DNA of 64,000 nt from Frateuria_A yonginensis (GTDB lineage Bacteria; Pseudomonadota; Gammaproteobacteria; Xanthomonadales; Rhodanobacteraceae). The stretch covers positions 1-64,000 of the forward strand of contig NZ_JBBBNY010000015.1 in the NCBI RefSeq assembly GCF_037137055.1, read 5' to 3'. The position numbers and the translations under genes were made by a program. Below, in pieces: positions 10,401 to 17,168 of this stretch; position 1 is the first letter of the stretch; each line of letters starts with the position of its first letter. Under the pieces are notes generated by a model. It was not told where the DNA came from. It saw nothing but the letters and a program-made list of their open reading frames with translations, and searched no databases.

Positions 10401-13400
10401 GTGCGCCTCGTCGAGGGTGGCTGGCAACGCAATGGCGTTGAGATAGGTCAGCGACTGGGTAACCCGCCCCTCCGCGTCGTATCGCTGTTCGGTGACGTAG
10501 CCTGCGGCGTCGATCGTGTAGCGCTGGCGCCCGGCAGCGTCGTAGACGAAGCGGGTGGTATGGGCGGGCGCACCCGCCAGCGACTGGCTCACGCTTTCGG
10601 CGGTCAGCTGGCTGGCGAGCGTACCGCTGCCCAGGGTGAGCGTGGTGCCGTACGCGATCTCCGCGGCCACTCGGCCGGCCGCGTCGTACCGGCGCTCGGT
10701 GATCACGCCGACGCGCTGACCGCCGACCAGGTCCTGGCGTATCACGAAGCGTAGTTGCCCGTCGGCGTCGTACAGGTTCAGGCTGGCTTCGGCCGTGTTC
10801 TCGCTGTTGCCCGCTGCGCTGACCAGCGGCGCAAAATCCTCGTCGGCCGTGCCGGCGACCAGCGCGCCCCACAGATCGGCATTGGTGATGCTCTGGTTGC
10901 TGACCGGGTGGGGATAGGCGATCGTCTCGGCCAGCCGCCCGGCGCTGTCGTAGCGGGTTTCGGTCACGTAGCCGAGCGGATCGATCGTATAGTGCACGCG
11001 GCCGGCCGCGTCGTACACCGTGTAGCGGCGCTGGTCGGTGCTGGCCTGCACCACCCGGGCCGCCACGTCGGAGAGGCTCGGCGCGGTCGCCAGTCCAGTG
11101 AGGCTGATGGGGGTCGCGTAGGTGCGCGTTGCCGTCACGCGCCCGTCGGCCTCGTAGAAGGCCTGCACGATGCCACCTGCGGCATCGATCGTGTAGACCC
11201 GTTCGTTCGCCTCGTCATAGACGTAGCGTGTGACGAAGCCCTTGGGGTCGGTCACCGCGACCAGGTTGTCGTTCCCGTCGTAGGTGTAGCTGGTGGTGAG
11301 CTTGAGCCCCTGCGGGTCGACGACCGTCTGCGTGCGTCGCCCCAGGGCGTCGTAGACGTAGGCGGTCGTGCGCGCCTCGGCGGTACCTGCGCCCTCGGTC
11401 ACCGACAATCGATGCCCCGCGCCGTCCCAGGTCCAGGTGGTGGTGGCCGTCCGGCTGTGGCTGGTACCGAGGTCGACGTCCTGCACCATCGTTACGATCT
11501 GCCCATCGGCGTCGTAGCTGTAGGTGCGGGTGGCGCCCGTGGCGTCGATCATCTTCACCTGCTGGCCACGACCGTCGTACGCGTAGGTCGTCGTCTGCGC
11601 CAGGCCGGCGGGGTCGATCGTACGCGTCAGCACCCGGCCCGCCGCGTCGTAGGTGTAGGCGACCCTCCGCCCGCTGGCATCGGTCTGGATGTCCAGCTCG
11701 CCCAGCAGGTCGTAATGGTTGGTACTGACGTTGCCGAGCGCATCGGTCGTCGTCAGCAACCGGCCATCGCCGTCGTAGGTGTAACGGGTGACGTTGCCGG
11801 CGCCGTCGGTGACCACCACGGTGTCCCCATAAGCATCGCGGACGGTGGTCAGCGTGATCCCGTCCGGTGTGGTCACCTTGACGGTACGGGCATCCGGGTA
11901 GGCGTACTGGGTGACCTGCCCCATCGCATCGACCTGCTGCACCACGCGATCGAATGCGTCGTAGACGGTCTGGGTCGTCCGCACACTGCCCTGCACCGTT
12001 TGCTGGACCAGGGTGACCCGACGCCCCTGTGCATCGTGCTGGTAACCGTAGGTGACCGTGTGGCCTTGCGCGTCGGTCGCGCTGAGAAGCCGTCCGAAAG
12101 CGTCGTAGCGGGCGGTCGTCGTGCGGGCCACGCCTCCCACGTCTTCCACCGTCCGGACGACCTGGCCGCGGGCGTCGTAGCTGTACTGCGCGATGGTGCT
12201 GTTGCCGGGGCTCAGCGCCTGGCCCGGGGCGGACAGCTGTCGCTGGCGGCTGGTCACCTCGCCGAACGCATCGTAGGCGACCGCGGTGGCATAGCCGTCG
12301 CCATCGGCGGTGCGGATGACGTTGCCGCGATGGTCGTAGATCCTCGTTTCCTGGGCGTCGTGCTGCGAATCCGCGATGGCCGCCACCGCCGCATCGAGCG
12401 CCGCCAGGGACGTGTCCTCCTGCAAACCGAGGGCGACCAGGTCGAGCCGTGCCGCCAACGTCGTGCTGTGCTGCAATTCACCGAAGGCGTCGTACTGAAG
12501 TCGGGTGACTTCGCCCAGGGCATTGGACGTGCCGCCACTGGCGATGCCGCGCACGGTGTAGGCCAAGCGGCCGGCCGCATCGTAGAAATACCAGACGTGG
12601 TTGCCCTGCGCGTCGGTGCTGCGCACACGCTGGCCAAGCGCGTTGTATTCGTAGCTTTGGGTGATGCCGGCGCCGTCGGTACTCTGCACCACCTCGCCGA
12701 AGCCGTCGACCTGGGCGGAACTGCTGCGCGCCTGGGCCCCCGGCTCCGGCGGCGTGGTGACCGTGCCGACAAGCTGACCGGTGGCGGTGTCGTAGCTGTA
12801 CACGGTTACCGTGCCGTCCACGGCCGTGCTTCGGCACAGCCGCCCGTCGGCATCGTAGGCCTTGGTCTGGGTCTGGCCGAGGGGGCTGGCCAGCAAGCCG
12901 ACAAGCGTTGCAGCCGTTTCCTGCCCGGTCAGCCCCGAGCGCTGCTCCGGCATAAGCGGCGACGCATATCGGGTGGCGCAGACCGTGTGCAGTTGGTCGT
13001 CGTAGGTCGTGACGCTGAGATAGCCATCGGCATCCAGATGAGCCACCACGCGCCCGGCGGCGTCGTACCACGAGCGGCTGAGCGCATCGGCATCGCCCGG
13101 CACGACGGCGGCAAGTACATCCGGCAGCGCTGGCAAGGGCCCGAGCTGGGCGCGCCGATCGGGCGTCAGCGCGGTGCCGTAAACGAGCGTGCGCACGGCG
13201 TGGCCGGCGACGTCGTAGGCCACGGTGGTGACGTAGCCTGCGGCATCCAGCGTGGCCACGGCCCGCCCGGCCGGATCGTAGAACGTGTAGCTCGTGCGGT
13301 CCTGGGCACCCGGCAGCAGACCGGCCTGCAGCGTGGCCAGATCCGGGGTAGTCGCCAGGGCGCTCCGATGGGCCGCATCCAGCGCAGTGGCATAGGCCGT

Positions 13401-15695
13401 GCGGGAGACCTGTTGTCCCGCGCCGTCGTAGCCGTAAGCGGTGACGTAGCCCTCCCCATCGACCGTTGCAGCCAATCGCCCGGCCACGTCGTAGAGCTGG
13501 TAGCCGACGCGGTCGTCTGCGTTCGCGGCGGGCAGAACGTCCGTCAGTGCCGTGGCCAGGCCATCCACACCGCCCGCCATCCAGCCCGCCGTGCTGATGC
13601 GCGTCGCAAACGCCTTGGTTGCCACCACCCGACCATCCGCATCACGCGTGTAGGCGACGACTGCGCCGGTGGCATCCACGGTCCCCGCCACGCGCCCCGC
13701 CGCGTCGTAGAAGGTATAGCTGTAAGCCCCATCGGGATCCTCAACCGCACGCAGCTGGCCTTCCGCGTCGTACGCGTACCGGGTGGTGCGGACCGACGTG
13801 CCGGTCGCCGATTCGGTGACGCTCACCAGCTCGCCCGCGCTGTTGCGTACCTCGGTACGCACATGCCCATTGGCCTGGGTCACGCTCAGCGTGCCGTGTG
13901 CGTCGTCGTAGCTGTAGGTGGTCGTGCTGCCGTCGACGGCATCCGTGCGGGATACCAGCCGCCCCAGCCCGTCGTACCCGTAGCTGACCGACTCCTGCAC
14001 GGTACGGTCTACGCCGCGCACGGAGATCTGCTGGCGCAGCAGACCCTGGGCGTCGTACACGTACCGGGTCACGGACTCGCCGGCGTCGTCCACGCCCTGG
14101 CCCTGCGCGTCCACTCGATCGTAGATCCGCGTTTGCGCGAGCCGCCCCGCCGTGTCGTAGGCGTAGGCCGTCAGGGTGCTCAGGGTCAGGTCCTGTGCAT
14201 TGGACCAGCCATCCAACTGCGCGAGCGTCGGCGTCTCGCCCGTACCCAGCGTGTCCAGGGGGTACGCCGCAGCCAGGTACTGCCGTTCACGCACCAGCCG
14301 ACCCTGCGTGTCGTACTCGCGCGCCCGCAGCCCGCCATCGGCATCGATCGCATAGCGCAGCCGGCCCTGGGCGTCGTAGATGTACCGACTGGTAGCGGGA
14401 TCCGCGGGGGCGGCGGCGCTTCCGGCGTCCGTTCCCAGCGGGTCGGCGGTCCGATAGAGCGTCCGCGTGAGCAGTTGGTCCTGGGCGTCGTAGGTGTATG
14501 CCACGGTCTCGCCGGCGGCATCACGCTGGAGCACCCGGTTGCCGTGCGCGTCGTAGCTGTAGACGGTGGTGCGGCCGAGTGCATCGGTCACGCTAGCCAG
14601 ATGGCCGTCGGTGGTGTAGGCGTAGCTCGTCACCTGCCGCTGTCCGTCCACCGCGGGCGACGTGAGGCTGAGCAGGCGCCCCTGCGCATCGTAGGCGTAA
14701 GTCCACGCCCGGCCGCCCGCGTCCGTCACGGTCGTGGTGTGCGCGTCCAGGTCGTAGCTGAACTCCTGTCGCTGGGTCGCCGTGCCCTCGCCCAGGGTCA
14801 CCGAGGCGACGCGCCAGGTGCCTTCGGCATCCTGCGCGTAGGTATAGGCGACGACCACCCCATCGCTCTGGCGCAACCCGGCCAGACGCAGGCTGTCGCC
14901 ATCGTAGGCGTAGCTGGTGACGAAACTCTTGGCGTCGGCGCCGTCCTGCGGCGTCAGGTCGCTCGTCACGGTGGCCAGGCGGCCCAGCGTGTCGTAGCCG
15001 TAGCTGACCCGGCCCACCGTGACCGGTGCGCCGCCGCCAGGCGGGATCTCCCGGGTGGACAGGCTCTGCACGCGACCATCCGCGTCGTACCCGATCAGCA
15101 GCACCTCGCCGTCGGCGGCCGTCACGCTGACCAGCGCCTGCGATCCCGGATCGTAGCCCAGCGTGTAGGCGGCTCCGGTGGTCGTATCCCGCAGGATGCG
15201 GAGCATGCCGGCCGCGTCGTAGATCTCTTCGTTGCGACTACCGCCGGCGGTATAGGTCCAGGTCTGCGCACCGGCGTCCCACTGAAGCGTGTCCTGCGCG
15301 CCGGCACCGGTGGTGCCCACGTAAAGCCCCCGGCCGGCGTCGTACGTGAACACCTCGCGCTCGCCGTCACCGCCCTCCCGGAGCAGCGTGCTGCCGGTGC
15401 TGTCGATCGGGCCGTTCAGCGAGCCCAGGCGTCGGTCGAGCCCCAGCAACCAGGCCCCGTTCCCGAGGTCGCCGGTCGTGCCCTGGCTGTTGTAGGTCCG
15501 CACGAACCCGGCCAGCAGGCCTTGCGCCACCAGCCGCTCGTCCTGGTCGGCAACGATCAGGTTGCCCGTGGCGACATTGACGTATTGCGAGGCTCCGCTT
15601 TGCCCGAGCCCTGCCTGGCCAGCCGATCCCATGCCCAAGGTCGAAGCCGAGGTGCCCAACAGGCCCAGGCCGTTACCCGAAATAATCGCCACCAT
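1458..15695 (-). CDS. Giant Rhs/YD-repeat polymorphic toxin with Ig-like block, LysM and Tse6/Ntox46-like tip
   Basis: About 4,745 residues. The ATG at 15695 (MVAIISGNGLG) is chosen because AGGGGA lies about ten bases upstream; a frame start 63 bases earlier lacks this. Order: short Gly/Ala-rich N-terminus with no Sec signal; YD repeats (dozens of Y-x-YDxxGR units) to about residue 2870; a block of about seven putative Ig-like (He_PIG type) modules with GLPxG...TFSGTPP signatures at about 2870-3565; a GGST hinge; more YD repeats; a LysM domain at about 3975-4023; a Val/Ala-rich hydrophobic segment at about 4060-4090; a Gly-rich pre-toxin region; and a toxin domain at about 4590-4745. The tip has a GDWFGPIGQSAD segment, an SRAAPVVDTWT motif and a GGGIQW end, resembling polymorphic toxin type 46 / Tse6-type NAD(P)+ glycohydrolases. 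The shell should cage and deliver the tip into rival cells. The RYYDP...DPxGL closing motif of enterobacterial Rhs proteins is not seen. No VgrG, PAAR or secretion gene lies nearby, so the export route is open. Confidence 0.85.
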   Translation of the reverse strand: MVAIISGNGLGLLGTSASTLGMGSAGQAGLGQSGASQYVNVATGNLIVADQDERLVAQGLLAGFVRTYNSQGTTGDLGNGAWLLGLDRRLGSLNGPIDSTGSTLLREGGDGEREVFTYDAGRGLYVGTTGAGAQDTLQWDAGAQTWTYTAGGSRNEEIYDAAGMLRILRDTTTGAAYTLGYDPGSQALVSVTAADGEVLLIGYDADGRVQSLSTREIPPGGGAPVTVGRVSYGYDTLGRLATVTSDLTPQDGADAKSFVTSYAYDGDSLRLAGLRQSDGVVVAYTYAQDAEGTWRVASVTLGEGTATQRQEFSYDLDAHTTTVTDAGGRAWTYAYDAQGRLLSLTSPAVDGQRQVTSYAYTTDGHLASVTDALGRTTVYSYDAHGNRVLQRDAAGETVAYTYDAQDQLLTRTLYRTADPLGTDAGSAAAPADPATSRYIYDAQGRLRYAIDADGGLRAREYDTQGRLVRERQYLAAAYPLDTLGTGETPTLAQLDGWSNAQDLTLSTLTAYAYDTAGRLAQTRIYDRVDAQGQGVDDAGESVTRYVYDAQGLLRQQISVRGVDRTVQESVSYGYDGLGRLVSRTDAVDGSTTTYSYDDAHGTLSVTQANGHVRTEVRNSAGELVSVTESATGTSVRTTRYAYDAEGQLRAVEDPDGAYSYTFYDAAGRVAGTVDATGAVVAYTRDADGRVVATKAFATRISTAGWMAGGVDGLATALTDVLPAANADDRVGYQLYDVAGRLAATVDGEGYVTAYGYDGAGQQVSRTAYATALDAAHRSALATTPDLATLQAGLLPGAQDRTSYTFYDPAGRAVATLDAAGYVTTVAYDVAGHAVRTLVYGTALTPDRRAQLGPLPALPDVLAAVVPGDADALSRSWYDAAGRVVAHLDADGYLSVTTYDDQLHTVCATRYASPLMPEQRSGLTGQETAATLVGLLASPLGQTQTKAYDADGRLCRSTAVDGTVTVYSYDTATGQLVGTVTTPPEPGAQARSSSAQVDGFGEVVQSTDGAGITQSYEYNALGQRVRSTDAQGNHVWYFYDAAGRLAYTVRGIASGGTSNALGEVTRLQYDAFGELQHSTTLAARLDLVALGLQEDTSLAALDAAVAAIADSQHDAQETRIYDHRGNVIRTADGDGYATAVAYDAFGEVTSRQRQLSAPGQALSPGNSTIAQYSYDARGQVVRTVEDVGGVARTTTARYDAFGRLLSATDAQGHTVTYGYQHDAQGRRVTLVQQTVQGSVRTTQTVYDAFDRVVQQVDAMGQVTQYAYPDARTVKVTTPDGITLTTVRDAYGDTVVVTDGAGNVTRYTYDGDGRLLTTTDALGNVSTNHYDLLGELDIQTDASGRRVAYTYDAAGRVLTRTIDPAGLAQTTTYAYDGRGQQVKMIDATGATRTYSYDADGQIVTMVQDVDLGTSHSRTATTTWTWDGAGHRLSVTEGAGTAEARTTAYVYDALGRRTQTVVDPQGLKLTTSYTYDGNDNLVAVTDPKGFVTRYVYDEANERVYTIDAAGGIVQAFYEADGRVTATRTYATPISLTGLATAPSLSDVAARVVQASTDQRRYTVYDAAGRVHYTIDPLGYVTETRYDSAGRLAETIAYPHPVSNQSITNADLWGALVAGTADEDFAPLVSAAGNSENTAEASLNLYDADGQLRFVIRQDLVGGQRVGVITERRYDAAGRVAAEIAYGTTLTLGSGTLASQLTAESVSQSLAGAPAHTTRFVYDAAGRQRYTIDAAGYVTEQRYDAEGRVTQSLTYLNAIALPATLDEAHVATAVAATNTAASTRSTTTRYDHAGRVWQVTDAIGTQTYSYDATGLKRTYTNRDGKTWTYAYDGAGRLTDETSPAVTVAGFTTANTITTASAGLVTHYDYDANGNVAARTEAYGTAGARTIGYGYDSRNHQTSITYPDTGYVDTSGVFHATSPTGATSAVVTYDALGHAVVDKDVRGNYQYKVYDARGAVAYEVDADGYVTSYGYDAYGNQTTVKRYANALNTSKITGWSKGQPMSATQLLQGLTASSGDRTITTTYDLRNQKVQVQQSSVNYVLAMGANAGMAATASPTTTYTYDAYGNLVCTAVLLQGAYGTSGQAGYTDAVWAKTYTYYNALNQKVMSVDPLGYVTTWAYNGAGEAVTYVEYANAVATGSLSTTAQPGLPAPGGGATGYDRKTTYGYDAAGRRTSETFHGAFGYVNGAAALAQADSVTTYAYDGEDRITDVTVNGATTHTAYDALGRVTSVTEPARNVLVSNWEALLAGNAALDLSSASLYQQISPVTTFTYDALGNALRVQRSATNAATRTTYSHYDALGREVIAVDANGTSYYSTYDAAGNKTKTWYVQTGNGASTTVTTVCQYDNAGQRLSTVTTRAGVATPDAAEYVKYNAFGEIVAKGDGVVDAYSSDGYEAVFVYDNAGRLISAPDAKTGAIHSYGYDLAGHMVLDEYAATGGAGNTWTHLWLDLAGRATMTRGPSALASSGIDGTTQTSVTYDRWGNALTVTDVRGYATAYLYDSHNNLYRVTEPTVLVVGTNGAKTWQSPIRYQYYDVNGRLIQTKDENGHTTVNTYDAAGELVQSQDATLATSYIAYNGLGLVLARQTPPASSTAGSVAHITWNHYNLNDQVIAQGDFLLNSDGTTRTQKTQASYGLNNAGDRVAVTDALGNISRYDFDSQHRILKSQTPLQYANGQAEVFRHDVNGHQVSHTDANNYTQTWSYDYFGRVRSHTDLNGATTSYAYDGGSGLLVTQTSTWTPTGQINPSYLPGGQTSGTSTITYSYYADGQLKQSTERINDVVVGWTANTYDSAGETVDAETWSVDGANSQIHTQTLTEYDSHGRIAVVTQQNAGGTGIMRMAYVYDAAGNRRAVYVQNGSDSAYTGIDVSGTKVTSTGIADLTAQPSQAFSLDAAPHFDDKLGFGLTWSAALADGSAWPSWLQRSGAVFTGTPTTAGSWTVVLTATDVEGNTAKVTFTITVPVVAPEFSGSLTAPTGHIGTALSFAAPVATDANGASLTYSAEWYNGNSWVALPSWLSFNTSTRTFSGTPPVGSIGNYQLRVVAHASNGATASLATTLTVASTPPVYHGGLTAQVADATRAFAYTVPSTAFTESDQTTLTYSAAGLPGWLTFNASTRTFSGTPPTSEIGYSYTITVTATNPQGQKASGAFTLGVEAYVQPAPVYNGGYTNHTGVIGGSAISIPVPSGAFVEPDGGALSYSAQVLIPEHTVLKLNAKYDTEYTVTVAAEWVDISQVGLSMNATRGTISGVPKALVYNASYDGSTYQDASYALRVTATNGQGGAAAAQFTLSNTYAPPAVAQGIADPAVQSPGAGTITVVSSGTFTDPYGRGLTYTASGLPSGVTFTGTSLTIGKVASGSYTITVTAKDALGRTVSDSFVLTIRNVAPVWSGSMTNRSFAQGQAISAFQLPVATDANGDAISYSATGLPPGITFTASTRTFSGTPTTAGTYTVTYKATDSRGAYVSGTFQISVTVAAPPVYNGGLVSSFTFASGNNSYTVPSTAFSSPEGYALTYSSNASSSGGWLNFSPSTRTFSANLDDLDYGPFTVVVTATDTLGHSVSATFTAYARHISNPKLLDPYAAKSPSSGMQMQMVPIDGGGGTGGSTGGSTGGSTGGSTASSPDIETYWFTYDADNRVQITNGALVNGKIVLKEDSSSSQTLYDAAGNAVSHTLIDSNGHTQTQTSYYDERNELVRADYAVDVTAGGSYRGIEEQRVYDGEGKLLATEKFYALGTTTRINGGLIKLDPYSEDSWTDGTDIGGMLASATIDHYDADGRLLQEQNFAHPGTWQGDGATATPPTTMPAVDATSWAGMGLQNQVTYRKSDGSSGYDAVGNITDYSYKTVSSGRVDTYHVNYFREDGYLERSTTGSSSDSNYRPATDTSYYNVFGQRLAIEQHVQLSSGTLDDEVRTFAFDANGEILRRRDGTLSSGTFVAKNGAGTIHYAYVNGQQVGSVDEGGGIDVLNGLTAFSNTETGTSGYVVQAADTLRSIAQAEYGDASLWYVIAQANGLDSDDDLVAGQTLNVPQVRTNSNDSTTFKPYNPAEISGSTTPPMVYAPPPPSPHHCSTLAMIVVIAVVVVATIMTAGAAATAMGASGGLFATGGAVLSGTAVAGVSVAEGMAAAAIGGFAGSVAGQLVGDALGVHQGFSFGEALGAGLGAGLTAGLGGLATGGQSLSALGKAKTFAADARIAGFGAASAVGSYAGARLAGQDAHFSWTNVAAAAVSTEATSLMNLPGTLDQELGLSDNTFGQNLVGGLVGGSINSETTRLLGGHGANSGQIARDAFGNALGNSLAQELSDHIGDVDPGFRAQDELPPIDAQLVRPTVDLSMSPPTVGDIPLGGSPVIKAEASADDSAPLEWRAPGYDGKTTANPSQAVTLAGVDATTGTPVTEYFYTPQEEAMWQTGLDHEIESRQALVDYRRVQADRDASRAQTRSFQASFHKWQDQDALRFLGYAGAPAVLGGTSAVGALVLPIASAYFGSDLIAGAMVWGGVGGVNSLADQGAEMLAYRETDGLVGQRDFSPVSLGFGVAGGALLGVAGELAAPYIAKGAQWVMDGIAGLGRDSVPVSRFTAEQLETIAAEVPNAAGSSIREKVLSNIAENKAALKDSGFLVFGRRATARTFLSNEGFSSAKVNAILDGGGIDFTQPVTVRTFEAGTQVQQLVKAGRIGDWFGPIGQSADASGVAAGLREPWVFEASRTVSVLESRAAPVVDTWTLGKNYPVITSGGGIQWIPTNKNLFIPIQGPY
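4855..4911 (-). repeat. 12-bp tandem repeat coding a GGST hinge
   Basis: Four tandem copies of a 12-base unit (read as GTGCTGCCACCG on the plus strand, with small changes) encode repeated Gly-Gly-Ser-Thr between the last Ig-like module and the resumed YD repeats of the Rhs protein. A flexible hinge is the obvious reading. The in-frame unit can slip by recombination without breaking the frame. Confidence 0.75.
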
Positions 15696-15792
15696 GGCGT
15701 CGTCCCCTGCTCGCTGCGGATCGGCCCGGCCCCATTGCCGAGACGTGTCCAGCGCCAATCCTTGGGAACGGACAAAAGTTTAGGGGGCGGTA

Positions 15793-16170
15793 TTACTTCT
15801 GCAGGTCACGCAGCAAGGCGACCAACTTCCGCGGCGCCTCGGGATCGGCATCGAGCGTGCGCTCGATCGAATCGAGCATGGCCGTGAATTCGGCATGCTC
15901 TCGAAAGGTTGCCCCGAATTCCCACAGGAGGATCTCCCGCAGCACCGGGCGTTGTGCGGTCCGTAGCCCCTCTTTGCTGTCCAGGTCCACCCCTTGCACG
16001 ACGTCCTTGAGCCGTTGGCGCAAAACGGCAGGGTCGTGCGTGGTGGTCGCAGGTCCGCCTGAATCGGTCGCGGCGGGCGGTCTGGTGCCGGCGGTGCCGG
16101 TCTTGCCGGTGGCCAGGGCTCTCAGGATCTCGATGGCGGAGGTTCCGGGACGAATGCGGTTTGTACTCAC
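15793..16170 (-). CDS. Hypothetical protein upstream of the Rhs gene
   Basis: 125 residues, not recognised. It begins at GTG 16170 with GAGGGGA about 11 bases upstream and ends 97 bases before the Rhs start on the same strand, so the two are probably co-transcribed. The N-terminal 50 residues are Thr/Ala/Pro-rich and probably disordered; the rest is helical with charged heptad-like spacing (LRQRLKDVVQ...LLWEFG...MLDSIERTL). No signal peptide or membrane segment is seen. Small helical proteins next to Rhs genes are often chaperones or adaptors (for example EagR in type VI systems), but this one shows no recognisable EagR signature. The role is open. Confidence 0.6.
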   Translation of the reverse strand: MSTNRIRPGTSAIEILRALATGKTGTAGTRPPAATDSGGPATTTHDPAVLRQRLKDVVQGVDLDSKEGLRTAQRPVLREILLWEFGATFREHAEFTAMLDSIERTLDADPEAPRKLVALLRDLQK

Positions 16171-16298
16171 GGGCGGATCCGTCCCCTCGGGCCAGCGCCA
16201 GACCTTTCCACGGCCGCTCCCCTTGCGTCAAGCGAGCCTACACGCGGGCGCGACACGGCACTGCTCCAAGATGGCGCCGTCGCACCGGGAGGACACCC

Positions 16299-16493
16299 AT
16301 GACCCCCTTGGACAAACCGCTCAAGCGCGAGCTCCGGATCGGCGAGGTCGCCTACACGCTGGTGCTGGACCCGCAGGGCCTCAAGCTCACCGAGAAGGGG
16401 CACCGGCGTGGAGTGGAGTTGCGCTGGGAGGATCTGATCAGCGGCAATGCGGCGTTGGCGACGGCGCTGCAGGCGTCGCTGGAAGCGGATTGA
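16299..16493 (+). CDS. Conserved-looking small hypothetical protein (64 aa)
   Basis: 64 residues starting MTPLDKPLKREL. The ATG at 16299 has a strong GGGAGGA five bases upstream; the same frame is open further 5' but without better signals. The composition suggests a small beta-strand plus helix fold (a VAYTLVLDPQGLKLTEKG strand-turn segment, then a helix). It is divergent from the Rhs-island gene at 15793-16170, and the 128-base gap between them must hold both promoters. No function is recognised. Confidence 0.6.
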   Translation: MTPLDKPLKRELRIGEVAYTLVLDPQGLKLTEKGHRRGVELRWEDLISGNAALATALQASLEAD

Positions 16494-16529
16494 CGGCGCC
16501 CTGCCCTGACCCGCCCGCGACGGCGAGGC

Positions 16530-17159
16530 CTACGGGCTGGCGTTGCGGATCGCCTCGGCCATGCGGCGGCTGGCTTCGTCGTCCGTCTCGGCCAGGCCGG
16601 CCAGCACGCCCTGCCGGTCGGCGGCGGTGCGGTTCTGGCTGAGCTTCCACTTGCCTTCCAGGCGTTCGATCGACAGGCGCAGGCCGGTGATGGCGCCGAG
16701 CATGCGGTCGATGTACTCGGCCGGGGCGTCGTCGATGCGCCAGGGCTCGGTGCGGCCGCGCTCGTGGCGGTCGGTGAGCTTGCCGAGCAGTTGGCGCAGC
16801 GCGGCCGGGTCGTCGAAGGTTTCCAGCGTGCCGTGCGCGTGCACGGCGATGTAGTTCCAGGTGGGCACTTCCTTGCCGTGAGTGCGCTTGCCCGGATACC
16901 AGCCGGCCGAGATGTAGCCGTGTGTGCCGAGGAAGATCGCCAGCGAGGCCGCGCCGCGGAGGGCGCCGTGCGCATTGGCGCGGGCGATGTGGCCGTACAG
17001 CGTGCCGTACGGGCCTTCGTCGCGCGCCAGCAGCATCGGGATGTGGCTCACCTGCATGCCGCCGGCCTCGGTGCTGACCAGGCTGGCCAAGGCGATCTCC
17101 TCGATCGCCGCGTGCAGCACGGGCAGGCGTGTTTCGCGGAAGGCGGACGGCGTGTACAT
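16530..17159 (-). CDS. PaiB-family FMN-binding protein
   Basis: 209 residues matching the PaiB/FMN-binding negative transcriptional regulator family: MYTPSAFRE start, a LLARDEGPYGTLYGHIARAN segment, SAGWYPGK with HGKEVPTWNY, and the AVHAHGTLE strand. The fold is a split beta-barrel flavin-binding domain related to pyridoxamine-5'-phosphate oxidases; in Bacillus PaiB affects sporulation and protease genes. Its start lies nine bases after the zipA stop on the same strand, so it is probably the last gene of the smc-zipA transcript. In many relatives ligA follows zipA, so this partner is unusual. Whether it binds DNA is unknown. Confidence 0.85.
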   Translation of the reverse strand: MYTPSAFRETRLPVLHAAIEEIALASLVSTEAGGMQVSHIPMLLARDEGPYGTLYGHIARANAHGALRGAASLAIFLGTHGYISAGWYPGKRTHGKEVPTWNYIAVHAHGTLETFDDPAALRQLLGKLTDRHERGRTEPWRIDDAPAEYIDRMLGAITGLRLSIERLEGKWKLSQNRTAADRQGVLAGLAETDDEASRRMAEAIRNASP

Positions 17160-17168
17160 GCGGGCGCC

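Noticed and set aside
7500..15500. Regularly spaced DNA repeats that could suggest a CRISPR-like array
   Set aside because: The periodic CGTCGTAGGTGTA-like words are codons for the YD motif in one uninterrupted frame; no constant repeat-spacer structure.
10755..15887. Very long open frame on the plus strand opposite the Rhs gene
   Set aside because: Its residues are Val/Gly/Arg/His-rich and periodic, mirroring the YD codons on the other strand; no start signal and no family. It is a shadow of the repetitive GC-rich gene.
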